Shown here: piece after piece, positions 42,499 through 52,186 of the stretch
Position numbering within the stretch: the first letter of the stretch is position 1
Layout of the letters: each line of letters opens with the position of its first letter
Assembly (NCBI RefSeq): GCF_014206815.1
Contig: NZ_JACHNP010000001.1
Location: forward strand, 958,456 to 1,022,455
Length of the DNA: 64,000 nucleotides
From: Xanthomonas sp. F10
GTDB lineage: Bacteria; Pseudomonadota; Gammaproteobacteria; Xanthomonadales; Xanthomonadaceae
Reading direction: 5' to 3'
Position numbers and translations under genes: made by a program
The notes under the pieces: model-generated
What the model was told of the DNA's origin: nothing
Databases searched by the model: none
What the model saw: the letters and a program-made list of their open reading frames with translations, nothing else

Positions 42499-43362
42499 TC
42501 AGTCGGCGGCGCGGCCGGATGCGGCAGGGCGGCGGGCGAAATCGAGACAGGCCTGCAGCACCTGCTGCAGCACCGCGCGCAACGGCGCGGCGTATTCGGG
42601 TTGCCACGGCGAGGGCCAGTTGCTGGGGTCGACCGTGTCGGGCTCGTGCATGTAGCCGCGGCAGGCCAGTTCCATCTGGATCGCGTGCACGCCGTCGGCC
42701 GGCGCGCCGTGGTGGCGGGTGCTCCAGCCGCCCTTGAAGCGGCCGTTGCGCACGTGGCTGAAGCCGCTGCCGGCGCAGACGCGTTCGACCGCATCGGTCA
42801 GCGCTGCCGCGCAACTGCTGTCCACCGCGCCGGAGGCACCGGCGCTGCCGATGTTGAACTGCGGCAACTCGCCGTCGAACAGGTGCGGGATGCGCGAGCG
42901 GATCGAATGCGCGTCGTACACCACAATCGCCGGGTGCAGGGCGCGCAGGCGCGCGATCTCCGCCTCCAGCGCGGCGTGGTACGGCGCGAACCAGCGCGTG
43001 CGGCGTGCGTCGATCTCGGCCGCATCCGGCTCGGCGCCGGGTCGGTACAGCGGCTGCGCGTCGAAGGTGGTCAGCGGGCACAGCCCGGTGGTGTTCTGTC
43101 CGGGATACAGCGACACCCCGGCCGGATCGCGGTTGACGTCGATCACCGAGCGCGAGATCGCGGTGCGCACGGTGGTCGCGCCGAGTGTCCCGGCGAAGTC
43201 GTACAGCAAGTGCACCCACCAGTCGGCATCGCGCTGCGCCAGCCACGGCGAGACGAAGCGGTCGGCCAGCGCCTCAGGCAACTCGGTGCCGGTATGCGGG
43301 AAGCTGAGGATCAGCGGCGCATCGCCGCGGTGCACAGTGAGCCAGTCGGGCAGGGATGTCAT
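42499..43362 (-). CDS. hutG: N-formylglutamate deformylase
   Basis: HutG hydrolyses N-formylglutamate to glutamate and formate, the last step of the five-step pathway. The 287-residue protein shows 'LILSFPHTGTELPEAL', 'RSVIDVNRDPAGVSLYPGQN', 'AIVVYDAHSIRSRIPHLFDG' and 'GRFKGGWSTRHHG', all typical of the formylglutamate amidohydrolase family. A repeat-derived inverted element separates it from hutH. Confidence 0.95.
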   Translation of the reverse strand: MTSLPDWLTVHRGDAPLILSFPHTGTELPEALADRFVSPWLAQRDADWWVHLLYDFAGTLGATTVRTAISRSVIDVNRDPAGVSLYPGQNTTGLCPLTTFDAQPLYRPGAEPDAAEIDARRTRWFAPYHAALEAEIARLRALHPAIVVYDAHSIRSRIPHLFDGELPQFNIGSAGASGAVDSSCAAALTDAVERVCAGSGFSHVRNGRFKGGWSTRHHGAPADGVHAIQMELACRGYMHEPDTVDPSNWPSPWQPEYAAPLRAVLQQVLQACLDFARRPAASGRAAD

Positions 43363-43387
43363 ACGGCCTCGCGCGTTGTGCGGTGTC

Positions 43388-43454
43388 GTAGGAGCGGCTC
43401 AGCCGCGAGGGGCATTACCCGGTAACGCCCCGTCGCGGCTAAAGCCGCTCCTAC
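43388..43454. repeat. Inverted repeat element between hutG and hutH
   Basis: Two copies of the GTAGGAGCGGCT..AGCCGCGA motif lie in inverted orientation (arms about 43388-43413 and 43429-43454), joined by GGGGCATTACCCGGTAACGCCCC, itself palindromic. The left arm lacks one T of the consensus. Inside an operon it would form a strong mRNA hairpin and could lower downstream expression or protect upstream message. Confidence 0.82.
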
Positions 43455-43469
43455 AAGGGTCTCATCAGA

Positions 43470-45008
43470 TCAAGCACTCGCCTCGGGCAAGCGCATCCCC
43501 ACCGCCGCGGCCAGCGCGCCGTCGCGCACCAGCGCGGTGGCGGCCAGCATGTCCGGGTGGAAGTAGCGGTCGTCCTGCAGTGCCGGTACGCGCGTGCGCA
43601 GCAGCGCGCGCGCCGCTTCCAGTGCGGCGCTGGAGCGCAGCGGTGCGTGGAAATCGCAGCCCTGCGCGGCCGCCAGCAATTCGATGCCGACCACGTTGGC
43701 CGCGTTCTCGGCCATCGGCAGCAGCCGGCGCGCGCCGTGCGCGGCCATCGATACGTGGTCTTCCTGGTTGGCCGAGGTCGGGATCGAGTCGACGCTGGCC
43801 GGATAGGCGCGTTGCTTGTTCTCCGACACCAGCGCCGCGGCGGTGACCTGCGGAATCATGAAGCCGGAGTTGAGGCCGGGCTTGGGCGTCAGGAACGCCG
43901 GCAACCCGGACAGCGCCGGATCCACCAGCATGGCGACGCGGCGCTCGCTGATCGAGCCGATCTCGCACACCGCCAGCGCCAGCATGTCGGCAGCGAAGGC
44001 CACCGGCTCGGCGTGGAAGTTGCCGCCCGACAGCGCTTCGCCGGTGTCGCTGAATACCAGCGGGTTGTCGGAGACGCCGTTGGCCTCGGTGGCCAGGGTG
44101 GTGGCCGCCTGGCGCATCACGTCCAGCGCCGCGCCCATCACCTGCGGCTGGCAGCGCAGGCAGTAGGGATCCTGCACGCGTACGTCGTTGTCGCGGTGCG
44201 AATCGCGGATCGCCGAGTCCTGCATCAAAGTGCGCAGCGCGGCGGCGGTGGCGATCTGCCCGGGCTGGCCGCGCAGCGCGTGGATGCGCGGATCGAACGG
44301 GGTATCCGAGCCTTTCGCGGCCTCGGTGGACAGTGCGCCGGTGACCAGTGCGGCATGGAACACGCGCTCGATCTCGAACAGCCCGGCCAGCGCATAGGCG
44401 GTGGAGTACTGGGTGCCGTTGAGCAGCGCCAGGCCCTCCTTGGCGCCCAGCGTCAGCGGCTGCAGCCCGGCCTGGGCCAGCGCCTGGGCGGCCGGCAGGC
44501 GCGCGTCGCCGACGAAGGCCTCGCCGACGCCCAGCATCACCGTGGCCAGGTGCGCCAGCGGCGCCAGGTCGCCGGAGGCGCCGACCGAGCCCTGGCATGG
44601 CACCACTGGGATCACCTCATGCTGCAACAGCGCCTCCAGCAGCGCCAGCGTCTGCGGCCGCACGCCGGAAGCGCCCTGGGCCAGGCTGGCCAGCTTCAGC
44701 GCCATCATCAGCCGCACCACCGGCACCGGCATCGGCGCACCGACCCCGGCCGCATGCGACAGCACGATGTTGCGCTGCAGGGCTTCCAGGTCCTCGCGCT
44801 CGATGCGCACGCTGGCCAGCTTGCCGAAGCCGGTGTTGATGCCGTACACCGGCGCGCCGCTGGCCACGATCGCCTCCACGGTCTGCGCGCTGCGCAGCAC
44901 CGCGTCGGCGCAGGCGGGGTCCAGCCGCACGCCGGCGCCGCGGTACACGTCGCGCCACTGCGCCAGGCTCACCGCGCCCGGGCGCAGCAGGATCTCGTTG
45001 TCGCTCAT
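43470..45008 (-). CDS. hutH: Histidine ammonia-lyase
   Basis: HutH removes ammonia from histidine to give urocanate, the first step. The 512-residue protein carries the Ala144-Ser145-Gly146 triad ('[15 protein letters not shown]') that cyclises to the MIO electrophile. Other family motifs are '[13 protein letters not shown]' and '[16 protein letters not shown]'. The ATG at 45008 overlaps the hutI stop (ATGA), so the two are coupled; the long open frame upstream is a composition artefact. Confidence 0.96.
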   Translation of the reverse strand: MSDNEILLRPGAVSLAQWRDVYRGAGVRLDPACADAVLRSAQTVEAIVASGAPVYGINTGFGKLASVRIEREDLEALQRNIVLSHAAGVGAPMPVPVVRLMMALKLASLAQGASGVRPQTLALLEALLQHEVIPVVPCQGSVGASGDLAPLAHLATVMLGVGEAFVGDARLPAAQALAQAGLQPLTLGAKEGLALLNGTQYSTAYALAGLFEIERVFHAALVTGALSTEAAKGSDTPFDPRIHALRGQPGQIATAAALRTLMQDSAIRDSHRDNDVRVQDPYCLRCQPQVMGAALDVMRQAATTLATEANGVSDNPLVFSDTGEALSGGNFHAEPVAFAADMLALAVCEIGSISERRVAMLVDPALSGLPAFLTPKPGLNSGFMIPQVTAAALVSENKQRAYPASVDSIPTSANQEDHVSMAAHGARRLLPMAENAANVVGIELLAAAQGCDFHAPLRSSAALEAARALLRTRVPALQDDRYFHPDMLAATALVRDGALAAAVGMRLPEASA

Positions 45009-46213
45009 TGTCCTCTCCAGATACGCGCATGCAGCGGGTTGAAGCCCATGCGATAGACCAATTCGGCCGGTTCGGCGATGTTCCAGATCGCCAGGTCGCA
45101 GGCCAGCCCGGCGCGCAGCCGGCCCACCCGGTCCTGGCGCCCGAGCGCGCGCGCCGCCTCGCGGGTGAAGCCGGCGATGCATTCGGCCACGGTCAGCCGG
45201 AACAGCGTCGCCGCCAGGTTCATCGCCAGCAGCGGGCTGGTCAGCGGCGAGGTGCCGGGATTGCAGTCGGTGGCCAGCGCGCGCGGCACGCCGGCGGCGC
45301 GCAGCGCGGCGATCGGCGGCAGCTGGGTATCGCGGGTGAAATAGAAGGCGCCCGGCAGCAGCACCGCGACGGTGCCGGCGGCGGCCATCGCGGCGACGCC
45401 GGCGTCGTCCAGGTATTCGACATGGTCGGCCGAGCGCGCGCCGTAGCGCGCCGCCAGTGCCGCGCCGCCCTGGTTGGACAACTGCTCGGCATGGATCTTC
45501 AGCGCCAGGCCATGGCGCTGCGCGGCCTGGAACACCTGCTCGGTCTGCGCCGGGCTGAACGCCAGGTGCTCGCAGAACACGTCCACCGCCTCGGCCAGGC
45601 CCTGCGCGGCGACCGCCGGGATCATGCGCGCGCAGACGTCGTCGATGTAGGCCTGCGCCTCGCCGCCAGGCGGCACTGCGTGCGCGCCGAGGAAGGTCGG
45701 CGACACCTCCACTGCGCGCAGTTCGCCCAGGCGGCGGGCCACACGCAGCAGACGCAGTTCGTCCTCCAGCGTGAGGCCGTAGCCGGACTTGATCTCCACC
45801 GTGGTCACGCCTTCGGCCAGCAGCGCGTCCAGCCGCGGCAGGCTGGCGGCGAGCAGGGCGTTCTCGTCGGCGGCGCGGGTGGCGCGTACCGTGGAGACGA
45901 TGCCGCCGCCGGCGCGGGCGATGTCGGCGTAGCTGGCGCCGAGCAGGCGCTGCTCGAACTCGCCGGCGCGGTTGCCGGCATAGACCAGGTGGGTGTGGCA
46001 ATCGATCAGACCGGGGCCGATCCAGCGTCCGCCGCAATCGATGCTGCGTTGCGCCGACAGCGGACCGGGCAACTGCGCGGCGGCGCCGGCATAGACGATG
46101 CGGCCGTCGCGGCACGCCACCACGCCGTCGTGGACCAAGCCCAGGCCGTCGTCCTCGGCGTCCAGCGTCATCAGGTGCGCGTTGTGCCAGAGCGTGTCGC
46201 AGGGCATGGTCAC
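45005..46213 (-). CDS. hutI: Imidazolonepropionase
   Basis: HutI opens the imidazolone ring to N-formimidoylglutamate, the third step. The roughly 402-residue amidohydrolase has the metal motif '[20 protein letters not shown]', then '[20 protein letters not shown]' and '[13 protein letters not shown]'. The first in-frame start is a GTG at 46213; an ATG two codons later (46207) is equally possible and gives 400 residues. It is the first gene of the minus-strand hut operon, divergent from hutF across the HutC operator. Confidence 0.95.
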   Translation of the reverse strand: MTMPCDTLWHNAHLMTLDAEDDGLGLVHDGVVACRDGRIVYAGAAAQLPGPLSAQRSIDCGGRWIGPGLIDCHTHLVYAGNRAGEFEQRLLGASYADIARAGGGIVSTVRATRAADENALLAASLPRLDALLAEGVTTVEIKSGYGLTLEDELRLLRVARRLGELRAVEVSPTFLGAHAVPPGGEAQAYIDDVCARMIPAVAAQGLAEAVDVFCEHLAFSPAQTEQVFQAAQRHGLALKIHAEQLSNQGGAALAARYGARSADHVEYLDDAGVAAMAAAGTVAVLLPGAFYFTRDTQLPPIAALRAAGVPRALATDCNPGTSPLTSPLLAMNLAATLFRLTVAECIAGFTREAARALGRQDRVGRLRAGLACDLAIWNIAEPAELVYRMGFNPLHARIWRGQ

Positions 46214-46230
46214 GGGCAGGCTCGTCGGTT

Positions 46231-46248
46231 ATTTTGTATATACAATAT
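46231..46248. promoter_or_regulatory. HutC-type operator in the hutI-hutF divergent promoter
   Basis: TTGTATATACAA (46234-46245) is a perfect 12-base palindrome extended by AT..AT on both sides, in the only AT-rich spot of the 57-base gap between the divergent hutI and hutF genes. It matches the TGTATATACA-like operators of HutC and other GntR/HutC repressors. TACAAT (46241-46246) inside it could be the hutF -10 box, so repressor binding would block the promoter directly. Urocanate is the known inducer of HutC. Confidence 0.85.
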
Positions 46249-46270
46249 TGTGGTCGATGGAGGGTGTCCA

Positions 46271-47668
46271 GTGCAGACCCAGGCGCAGCAGCAGGCCAGC
46301 GGCAACAAGGGATCGGGCGAATTCTGGTGCGCGCACGCGCTGCTGCCGCAGGGCTGGGCGCGCGACGTACGCATCGGCGTGCGCGGCGGTCGCATCGACA
46401 CGGTGGACAGCGGCGTGGCCGCGGCACCGGGCGATCAGCGCCTGGACATCGTGGTCCCGGGCCTGGGCAACCTTCACAGCCACGCCTTCCAGCGAGGCAT
46501 GGCCGGGCTCACCGAGATCGGCGGACGCAGCGGCGACAGCTTCTGGAGCTGGCGCGAGCTGATGTACCGCTTCCTGCAGCGGCTGGACCCGGACGATCTG
46601 CAGGCCATCGCCGAGCAGGCCTACGTCGAGATGCTCGAGGCCGGCTTCACCCGGGTCGGCGAATTCCATTACGTGCATCACGCCGCCGACGGCCGACCCT
46701 ACGCCGACCGCGCCGAGATGGCGCAGCGCCTGGCCGCCGCGGCGCAGACCAGCGGCATCGGCCTGACCCTGCTGCCGGTGTTCTACGCGCACGCCGACTT
46801 CGGTGGCGCCGCGCCGAACCCGGCGCAGCAGCGCCTGCTGCACGACGTGGACGGCTTCGCCGCGCTGCTGGACGGCAGCCGCCGCGCCCTGCAGGGGCTG
46901 GACGATGCGGTGCTGGGCCTGGCCCCGCACAGTCTGCGCGCGGTCACCCCTGACGAACTGGCGGCGCTGCTGCCGCTGTGCGATGGCCCGGTGCACATCC
47001 ATATCGCCGAGCAGACCCGCGAGGTCGACGCCTGCCTGGCCTGGAGCGGGCAGCGCCCGGTGCAATGGCTGCTGGCGCACGCACCGGTGGATGCGCGCTG
47101 GTGCCTGGTCCACGCCACCCATGTCGACGCCGCCGAAGTGCAGGGCATCGCCGCCAGCGGCGCCGTGGTCGGGCTGTGCCCGATCACCGAGGCCAACCTC
47201 GGCGACGGCCTGTTCCCGATGCCCGCGTTCGTGCGCGCCGGCGGCCGTTTCGGCGTGGGGTCGGACTCCAACGTGCTGATCGATGCGGCCGAGGAACTGC
47301 GCCTGCTCGAATATGGTCAGCGCCTGAGCCTGCGCGGGCGCAACGTGCTGACCGGCGACACCGCGCTGTCCAGCGGCCGCTTCCTGTTCGAGTCCGCTGC
47401 GCAGGGTGCGGCGCAGGCGCTCGGCGTGGCCCAGGGCCTGTACGTGGACGCACCGGCCGATCTGGTCGAACTGGACGCCGCGCATCCGGCACTGCAGGCG
47501 CGCCACGGCGACGCCTGGCTGGACAGTTGGCTGTTCGCCGCACGCGGCGGCGCGGTGCGTTCGGTCTGGCGCCACGGCCGCGAACTGGTGCGCGAGGGCC
47601 GCCACCTGCAGCGCGACGCCGTCGCCGCGCGCTATGCGCGTGCGTTGACCCGGTTGCTGGACGCATGA
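46271..47668 (+). CDS. hutF: Formimidoylglutamate deiminase
   Basis: HutF deiminates N-formimidoylglutamate to N-formylglutamate, which HutG then cleaves; its presence shows the five-step route. The 465-residue amidohydrolase has the metal motif '[18 protein letters not shown]', '[15 protein letters not shown]', '[12 protein letters not shown]' and '[20 protein letters not shown]'. The start is a GTG at 46271 with GGAGGG 6 bases upstream; the much longer open frame to 45008 overlaps hutI and is not coding. hutC follows 52 bases later. Confidence 0.95.
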   Translation: MQTQAQQQASGNKGSGEFWCAHALLPQGWARDVRIGVRGGRIDTVDSGVAAAPGDQRLDIVVPGLGNLHSHAFQRGMAGLTEIGGRSGDSFWSWRELMYRFLQRLDPDDLQAIAEQAYVEMLEAGFTRVGEFHYVHHAADGRPYADRAEMAQRLAAAAQTSGIGLTLLPVFYAHADFGGAAPNPAQQRLLHDVDGFAALLDGSRRALQGLDDAVLGLAPHSLRAVTPDELAALLPLCDGPVHIHIAEQTREVDACLAWSGQRPVQWLLAHAPVDARWCLVHATHVDAAEVQGIAASGAVVGLCPITEANLGDGLFPMPAFVRAGGRFGVGSDSNVLIDAAEELRLLEYGQRLSLRGRNVLTGDTALSSGRFLFESAAQGAAQALGVAQGLYVDAPADLVELDAAHPALQARHGDAWLDSWLFAARGGAVRSVWRHGRELVREGRHLQRDAVAARYARALTRLLDA

Positions 47669-47720
47669 GGCGCGCGGATCGCGTGGAGTCGTGCACCGAT
47701 CGCCGCAGCACGGAGCGCCC

Positions 47721-48452
47721 ATGAGTCTCGCTGCACCGATGCTGCCGCTCAACCAGCGCATTCGCCGCGACATCGAGGCGCGCATCCGCAGCGGCGAGTG
47801 GCCGCCGGGCCATCGCATTCCGTTCGAACACGAACTGATGGCGCAGTACGGCTGCTCGCGCATGACCGTCAACAAGGTGCTGGCGCTGCTCGCCGACGCC
47901 GGCATGATCGAACGCCGGCGCCGCGCCGGTTCGTTCGTGGCGCGGCCGCACCCGCACATGGAACAGGTCGCGCTGGAGATCCCGGACATCCCGGTCGAGG
48001 TCGCCGCGCGCGGCCATGCCTATCGCTTCGAACTGCTGGAACGGCAGCAGCGCGCGCCGCGCGCGTCGCTGCCGCAGGAGGCCGAGGTCGCCGCGGGCGG
48101 CAGCCTGCTGGCGCTGCAGTGCCTGCACTACGCCGATGGCCGCCCGTTCGCGCTGGAGGAACGGGTGATCAACCCGGTGGCGGTGCCCGAGGCCCTGCAG
48201 ATGGACTTCGCGGTGACCGTGCCCGGCAGTTGGCTGCTGCAGCACGTGCCGTGGACCCGCGCCGAGCACCGCATCAGCGCGGTCGGCGCCAGCGCCGCGC
48301 AGGCGGCGCGCCTGCAGGTGCCGGCCGGCACCGCCTGCCTGCTGATCGACCGCCGCACCTGGCGCGGCGAGCAGGCGGTGACCTTCGTGCGCCAGGTGTT
48401 TCTCGGCGACACCTACGACCTGGTCGCACGGTTCTCGCCCGGCGCGCGCTGA
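47721..48452 (+). CDS. hutC: Histidine utilisation repressor (GntR/HutC family)
   Basis: The 243-residue protein has an N-terminal winged helix ('GHRIPFEHELMAQYGCSRMT', about residues 33-52, then 'VNKVLALLADAGMIERRRRA') and a C-terminal UTRA effector domain ('LQCLHYADGRPFALEERVIN'). It is expected to bind the operator at 46231 and to be released by urocanate, so it likely controls its own transcript with hutF. The ATG at 47721 has GGAGC upstream; an earlier in-frame ATG at 47691 is less likely. Confidence 0.94.
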   Translation: MSLAAPMLPLNQRIRRDIEARIRSGEWPPGHRIPFEHELMAQYGCSRMTVNKVLALLADAGMIERRRRAGSFVARPHPHMEQVALEIPDIPVEVAARGHAYRFELLERQQRAPRASLPQEAEVAAGGSLLALQCLHYADGRPFALEERVINPVAVPEALQMDFAVTVPGSWLLQHVPWTRAEHRISAVGASAAQAARLQVPAGTACLLIDRRTWRGEQAVTFVRQVFLGDTYDLVARFSPGAR

Positions 48453-48757
48453 GCCTGGCGCTTACGGCGATTGCAGGCAACTCACGTGCGTCGGGAAGCA
48501 TCGCGTAGGAGCGGCTTCAGCCGCGACGAAGGTGTCCATGGAAGGCCGTTGTGGCCGACGCCGCTCTTTCAGGACGCAGCACGACGCGCGACGAGCACAC
48601 GTGATGAGGTGCCCGCAGTGGCCTCTGCACTGCGCGATGCTGCGATGCCGCACGTTCGCCATACGCCAGCTTGGGTTTGTCCTGCTTGCCGCACTCTGGC
48701 AAGTTAGCGCCGGGGCCGGGCGAGGGGCCATGGCCGCGGAACGAGGGATGGTTCGGC
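48453..48757. other. Gap between hutC and the acyl reductase gene, with one repeat copy
   Basis: A single copy of the GTAGGAGCGGCTTCAGCCGCGAC repeat lies at 48505-48527. Open frames through this gap (for example from 48532) read into the next gene in the wrong frame or have untypical composition. No promoter could be picked with confidence. Confidence 0.6.
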
Positions 48758-50746
48758 ATGACGTATTTCGTGACAGGCGCCACCGGTTTCATCGGCCGCT
48801 ACCTGATGGCCAAGCTGATGCGGCGCAAGGGCGTCGTGCATGTGCTGCTGCGCAAGGAGTCGCAGCGCAAGTTCGATGCGCTGGTCCGCGAGCAGGGCTG
48901 GGACCCCAAGCGCCTGGTGGTGCTGCACGGCGACGTCGCTGCCGCGTACTGCGGGCTGTCGGCGGCGCAGCGCAAGGCGCTGCACGGCAAGGTCAAGCAC
49001 TTCTTCCACCTGGCCGCGCTGTACGACCTCACCGCCAAGGCCGAGGAACAGCGCGTCGCCAACCTCGACGGCACCCGCAACGCGCTGGAACTGGCGGCGC
49101 AGCTCGGCGCCGGCATTTTCCACCACACCAGTTCGATCGCAGTGGCCGGGCTGTACCCGGGCATCTTCCGCGAGGACATGTTCGAGGAAGCCGAGGGGCT
49201 GGACGATCCCTACCTGCGCACCAAGCACGACGCCGAGGCGCTGGTGCGTGCCGAGACCCGGATCAAGTGGCGCATCTACCGCCCGGCGATGGTGGTGGGC
49301 GATTCGCGTACCGGCGCCATCGACAAGATCGACGGCCCGTACTATTTCTTCCCGCTGATCAAGAAGCTGCGCCAGCTGCTGCCGCCGTGGGCGCCGATGC
49401 TGGGCATCGAGGGCGGACGGATCAACCTGGTGCCGGTGGACTTCGTCGCCGACGCGATGGACCACATCGCGCACAAGCCCAAGCTCGACGGCCACACCTT
49501 CCACCTCACCGACCCCGAGCCGCTGCGCGTGGGCGAGGTGCTCAACGTGTTCTGCCGCGCCGGCCATGCGCCGGAAATGACCTTGCGGGTGGACGCGCGC
49601 ATGTTCGCGTTCGTGCCCTCGAGCATCCGCGCCGCGGTCGGCAGCTTGCCGCCGATCCGCCGCTTCACCGGCATGTTGCTGCGCGATTTCCGCATCCCGC
49701 GCGAGGTGCTGAAGTTCATCACCTATCCCACGCGCTTCGACAGCCGCGAGACCGAGCGCGCGCTCAAGGGCAGCGGCATCGCCGTGCCGCGGCTGGAAGA
49801 CTATGCCTGGCGCCTGTGGGACCACTGGGAACGGCACCTGGACCCGGACCTGTTCGTCGACCGTTCGCTCAAGGGCAAGGTCCGCGGCAAGGTGGTGCTG
49901 ATCACCGGCGGTTCCTCCGGCATCGGCCTGGCCACCGCGCAGCGCGTCGCCGAGGCCGGCGCCATCACCGTCATCGTGGCCCGCGGCGAGCAGGAACTGC
50001 ACGCCGCGCGCAACGCGATGAACGCCAAGGGCGGCAAGGTCTTCGCCTATACCGCCGACCTGTCGGATCTGGCCGACTGCGACCGCCTGCTGAAGACCGT
50101 GCTGGAGGCGCACGGCCACGTCGACGTGCTGATCAACAACGCCGGCCGCTCGATCCGCCGCTCGATCGAACTGAGCTACGACCGCTTCCACGATTTCGAG
50201 CGGACCATGCAGTTGAACTACTTCGGCAGCCTGCGCCTGATCATGGGCGTGCTGCCGGGCATGACTGCGCGGCGCAAGGGCCACATCATCAACGTCAGTT
50301 CGATCGGCGTGCTGGCCAACTCGCCGCGCTTCTCCGCCTACGTCGCCTCCAAGGCGGCGCTGGACGCCTGGAGCCGCTGCGCGCAGGGCGAACTGTCGGG
50401 CAAGGGCATCAGCTTCACCACGGTCAACATGCCGCTGGTGAAGACGCCGATGATCGCCCCGACCAAGATGTACGACAGCGTGCCGACGCTGAGCGTGGAC
50501 GAGGCCGCCGACCTGATGGTCAAGGCGATCATCGAACGCCCCAGCCGCGTGGCCACGCGCCTGGGCATCTTCGCCGCCCTGGTCAACGCCGTGGCGCCGA
50601 AGGCCTACGAAGTGGTGATGAACACCGCCTTCGAACTGTTCCCGGACTCGGCCGCGGCCAAGGGCGACCGCAAGGCGCTACGCGAGACCAAGCCGAGCCA
50701 GGAGCAGATCGCGTTTGCTGCGCTGATGCGGGGGGTGCATTGGTGA
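48758..50746 (+). CDS. Two-domain SDR protein, probable fatty acyl-CoA/aldehyde reductase
   Basis: The 662-residue protein joins two NAD(P)-binding domains. Residues 1-370 form an extended SDR/thioester-reductase-like domain ('VTGATGFIGRYLMAKLM', 'YLRTKHDAEALVR', 'YRPAMVVGDSRTG'). Residues 375-662 form a classical SDR ('LITGGSSGIGLATAQRVAEA', 'INNAGRSIRRS', Ser-Tyr-Lys in 'INVSSIGVLANSPRFSAYVA' followed by SKAAL). This order and length match bacterial fatty acyl-CoA reductases such as the Marinobacter and mycobacterial Acr1 types, which make fatty aldehydes and alcohols. The substrate is inferred. No wax ester synthase gene lies nearby. Confidence 0.82.
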   Translation: MTYFVTGATGFIGRYLMAKLMRRKGVVHVLLRKESQRKFDALVREQGWDPKRLVVLHGDVAAAYCGLSAAQRKALHGKVKHFFHLAALYDLTAKAEEQRVANLDGTRNALELAAQLGAGIFHHTSSIAVAGLYPGIFREDMFEEAEGLDDPYLRTKHDAEALVRAETRIKWRIYRPAMVVGDSRTGAIDKIDGPYYFFPLIKKLRQLLPPWAPMLGIEGGRINLVPVDFVADAMDHIAHKPKLDGHTFHLTDPEPLRVGEVLNVFCRAGHAPEMTLRVDARMFAFVPSSIRAAVGSLPPIRRFTGMLLRDFRIPREVLKFITYPTRFDSRETERALKGSGIAVPRLEDYAWRLWDHWERHLDPDLFVDRSLKGKVRGKVVLITGGSSGIGLATAQRVAEAGAITVIVARGEQELHAARNAMNAKGGKVFAYTADLSDLADCDRLLKTVLEAHGHVDVLINNAGRSIRRSIELSYDRFHDFERTMQLNYFGSLRLIMGVLPGMTARRKGHIINVSSIGVLANSPRFSAYVASKAALDAWSRCAQGELSGKGISFTTVNMPLVKTPMIAPTKMYDSVPTLSVDEAADLMVKAIIERPSRVATRLGIFAALVNAVAPKAYEVVMNTAFELFPDSAAAKGDRKALRETKPSQEQIAFAALMRGVHW

Positions 50747-50751
50747 TGGGG

Positions 50752-50973
50752 CGGGGATTGGGGAGTCGGGATTGGGGATTCGCAAAAGCAGGTCCGCGAT
50801 ATCGGATCCGCGTTTGCGTGGCCTAGGGTCCTGCTGCTGTTCCGCTGGGAGGCGGAAGGACAGGCAGTGGTCGCGGTGAGCGCGGCGCTGCCTCTCCTCA
50901 GAAGGAAGCCGACCTGGAGAAACGCCGCAGCGACCCGCTTTTACCAATCCCCAATCCCAACTCCCCAATCCCG
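50752..50973. repeat. MITE-like block with inverted GGGATTGGGGA arms
   Basis: The left arm (about 50752-50791, ending CGCAAAAGCAGG) and right arm (about 50935-50973) are near-perfect reverse complements over about 36 bases and flank some 145 bases of non-repeat sequence. The block fills the gap between two convergent genes. The same arms occur at 22613-22972, and related motifs at 24187-24780 and 57245-57298. Confidence 0.72.
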
Positions 50974-50978
50974 CCCTA

Positions 50979-51986
50979 TCAAAACGTCCTACATTGCCGC
51001 CAGCGCACCGGCTCCTCGCGGCCGGGGCGGGGGTTGAGCTGGATGCGCACGGTACGCAGGGACGGGTAGCGCTCCACTTCCTTGCAGATGCGCGGCCACA
51101 CCTGGGCGTCGTCGCCGCTGCGGTCGACCACCAGGGTCATCTGCGTCTGCCAGATGCCGCGGATCACGCCCGGGGTGCCGGCCAGGGCCTTGGACAGGGC
51201 CTGGCGGTTGCGCTGTTCGGTGGCAGGGTCGGGTTCGGCGAGATTGCCGGCGTCGTCGAGTGTCGGCTGGGGCGGCGCGGCGGGCGTGGCCGTCGGCGTA
51301 GCCGCGGCCTGGGTGGGGGTTGCAGCAACGGCCGGCGTAGGCGGAGTCGCCGGCACCGGGGTGGCCACCGTGGCCGGCGGCTCTGCGGGCTGCTGCAGCG
51401 CCATCGCGCCGACGCCAACCACCACGCCCAGGGCCAGCGATGCCAGGCCGGCGATGGCGATGTGGCGCTGCGCCCGGCGCCGGCTGGCGCCGATCACGCC
51501 GTCTTCCAGTTCGCTGGGCAGGTAGGGCTTGAGCATCGGCCAGATGCGGCGGCCGTCGAGGATTTCCACCGCCTGCTTCTCCGCGGCGGCGATGCCGTCG
51601 CGCTGCACCTTGCCCTCGGTGATCAGGATGCCGCCCTGTGCGCCCATCAGCCGCGCCGCCGCGCCCAGTTCGTTGACCGCGGCCGAGCCGATCCGATACG
51701 CCCGGCCGTGCTTGCACGACAGCAGCCAGCGTGCGTCGCCGCGGGTCATCACAAAGTCGCTTTGCGGTTCCTGGCTCGCGTGCTCGTCGACGGTCGCATC
51801 CTGCAGATCGCGCTGCTCGCGCATCGCGCGCCGCACCATGTAGGAGAAATCGCGCCAGTGCAGGCCGGCCAGTGCATGCAACCCGGCCATGGTCTCGTTT
51901 TCGCGGCGCCGCACCAGCCACAGGTACAGGCTGGCCGCCAGCCATGCCGCGACCGCCAAGAGCGCTGCCGCTATCCAGGAAAACAT
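50979..51986 (-). CDS. Membrane-anchored Mrr-like restriction endonuclease-fold protein
   Basis: The 335-residue protein starts with a membrane span ('WIAAALLAVAAWLAASLYLW'), then a domain at about residues 38-160 resembling Mrr-type nucleases: 'LHWRDFSYMVRRAMREQ', an Asp ('SDFVMTRG') and a '(S)CKH' core motif where catalytic Mrr enzymes have Q/E-x-K, then 'GAQGGILITEG'. A second span ('IAIAGLASLALGVVVGVGAM', about 173-192) is followed by a Pro/Ala/Thr linker and a small C-terminal domain ending 'RIQLNPRPGREEPVRWRQC'. Whether it cuts DNA is uncertain given the altered motif. No methylase is adjacent. Confidence 0.72.
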   Translation of the reverse strand: MFSWIAAALLAVAAWLAASLYLWLVRRRENETMAGLHALAGLHWRDFSYMVRRAMREQRDLQDATVDEHASQEPQSDFVMTRGDARWLLSCKHGRAYRIGSAAVNELGAAARLMGAQGGILITEGKVQRDGIAAAEKQAVEILDGRRIWPMLKPYLPSELEDGVIGASRRRAQRHIAIAGLASLALGVVVGVGAMALQQPAEPPATVATPVPATPPTPAVAATPTQAAATPTATPAAPPQPTLDDAGNLAEPDPATEQRNRQALSKALAGTPGVIRGIWQTQMTLVVDRSGDDAQVWPRICKEVERYPSLRTVRIQLNPRPGREEPVRWRQCRTF

Positions 51987-52073
51987 GCTCGCACCCGCAC
52001 ACGCGCCATAAAGAAGTCAGTGTATCGCCAGCGTGTCACGGCGCCGGCAAGGCGACAGCGGTGGAAGGCGGAC

Positions 52074-52142
52074 AAAAAAGACCCGCCAGTCCGAAGCCGA
52101 GAGGGGAGGGGAGCAAACGGTCTTCTGATGGACTGGCGGGTC
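52074..52142 (-). terminator. Rho-independent terminator of the phasin gene
   Basis: GACCCGCCAGTCC (52080-52092) and GGACTGGCGGGTC (52130-52142) form a perfect 13-bp stem with a 37-base loop. Six A residues at 52074-52079 give a U tract on the minus-strand transcript, 44 bases after the phasin stop. Confidence 0.85.
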
Positions 52143-52186
52143 CGTTTCGATTGTCTGGAAAAAGGTGCTGCTTTGCAACAATCCGG

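Noticed and set aside
45008-46270. Upstream extension of the hutF frame (886 residues in total)
   Set aside because: It lies antisense to hutI, and the recognisable HutF protein begins at the GTG at 46271 with its own ribosome site.
45009-46427. Upstream extension of the hutH frame (985 residues in total)
   Set aside because: The extension is out of frame with hutI and composition-driven; hutH starts at the ATGA overlap at 45008.
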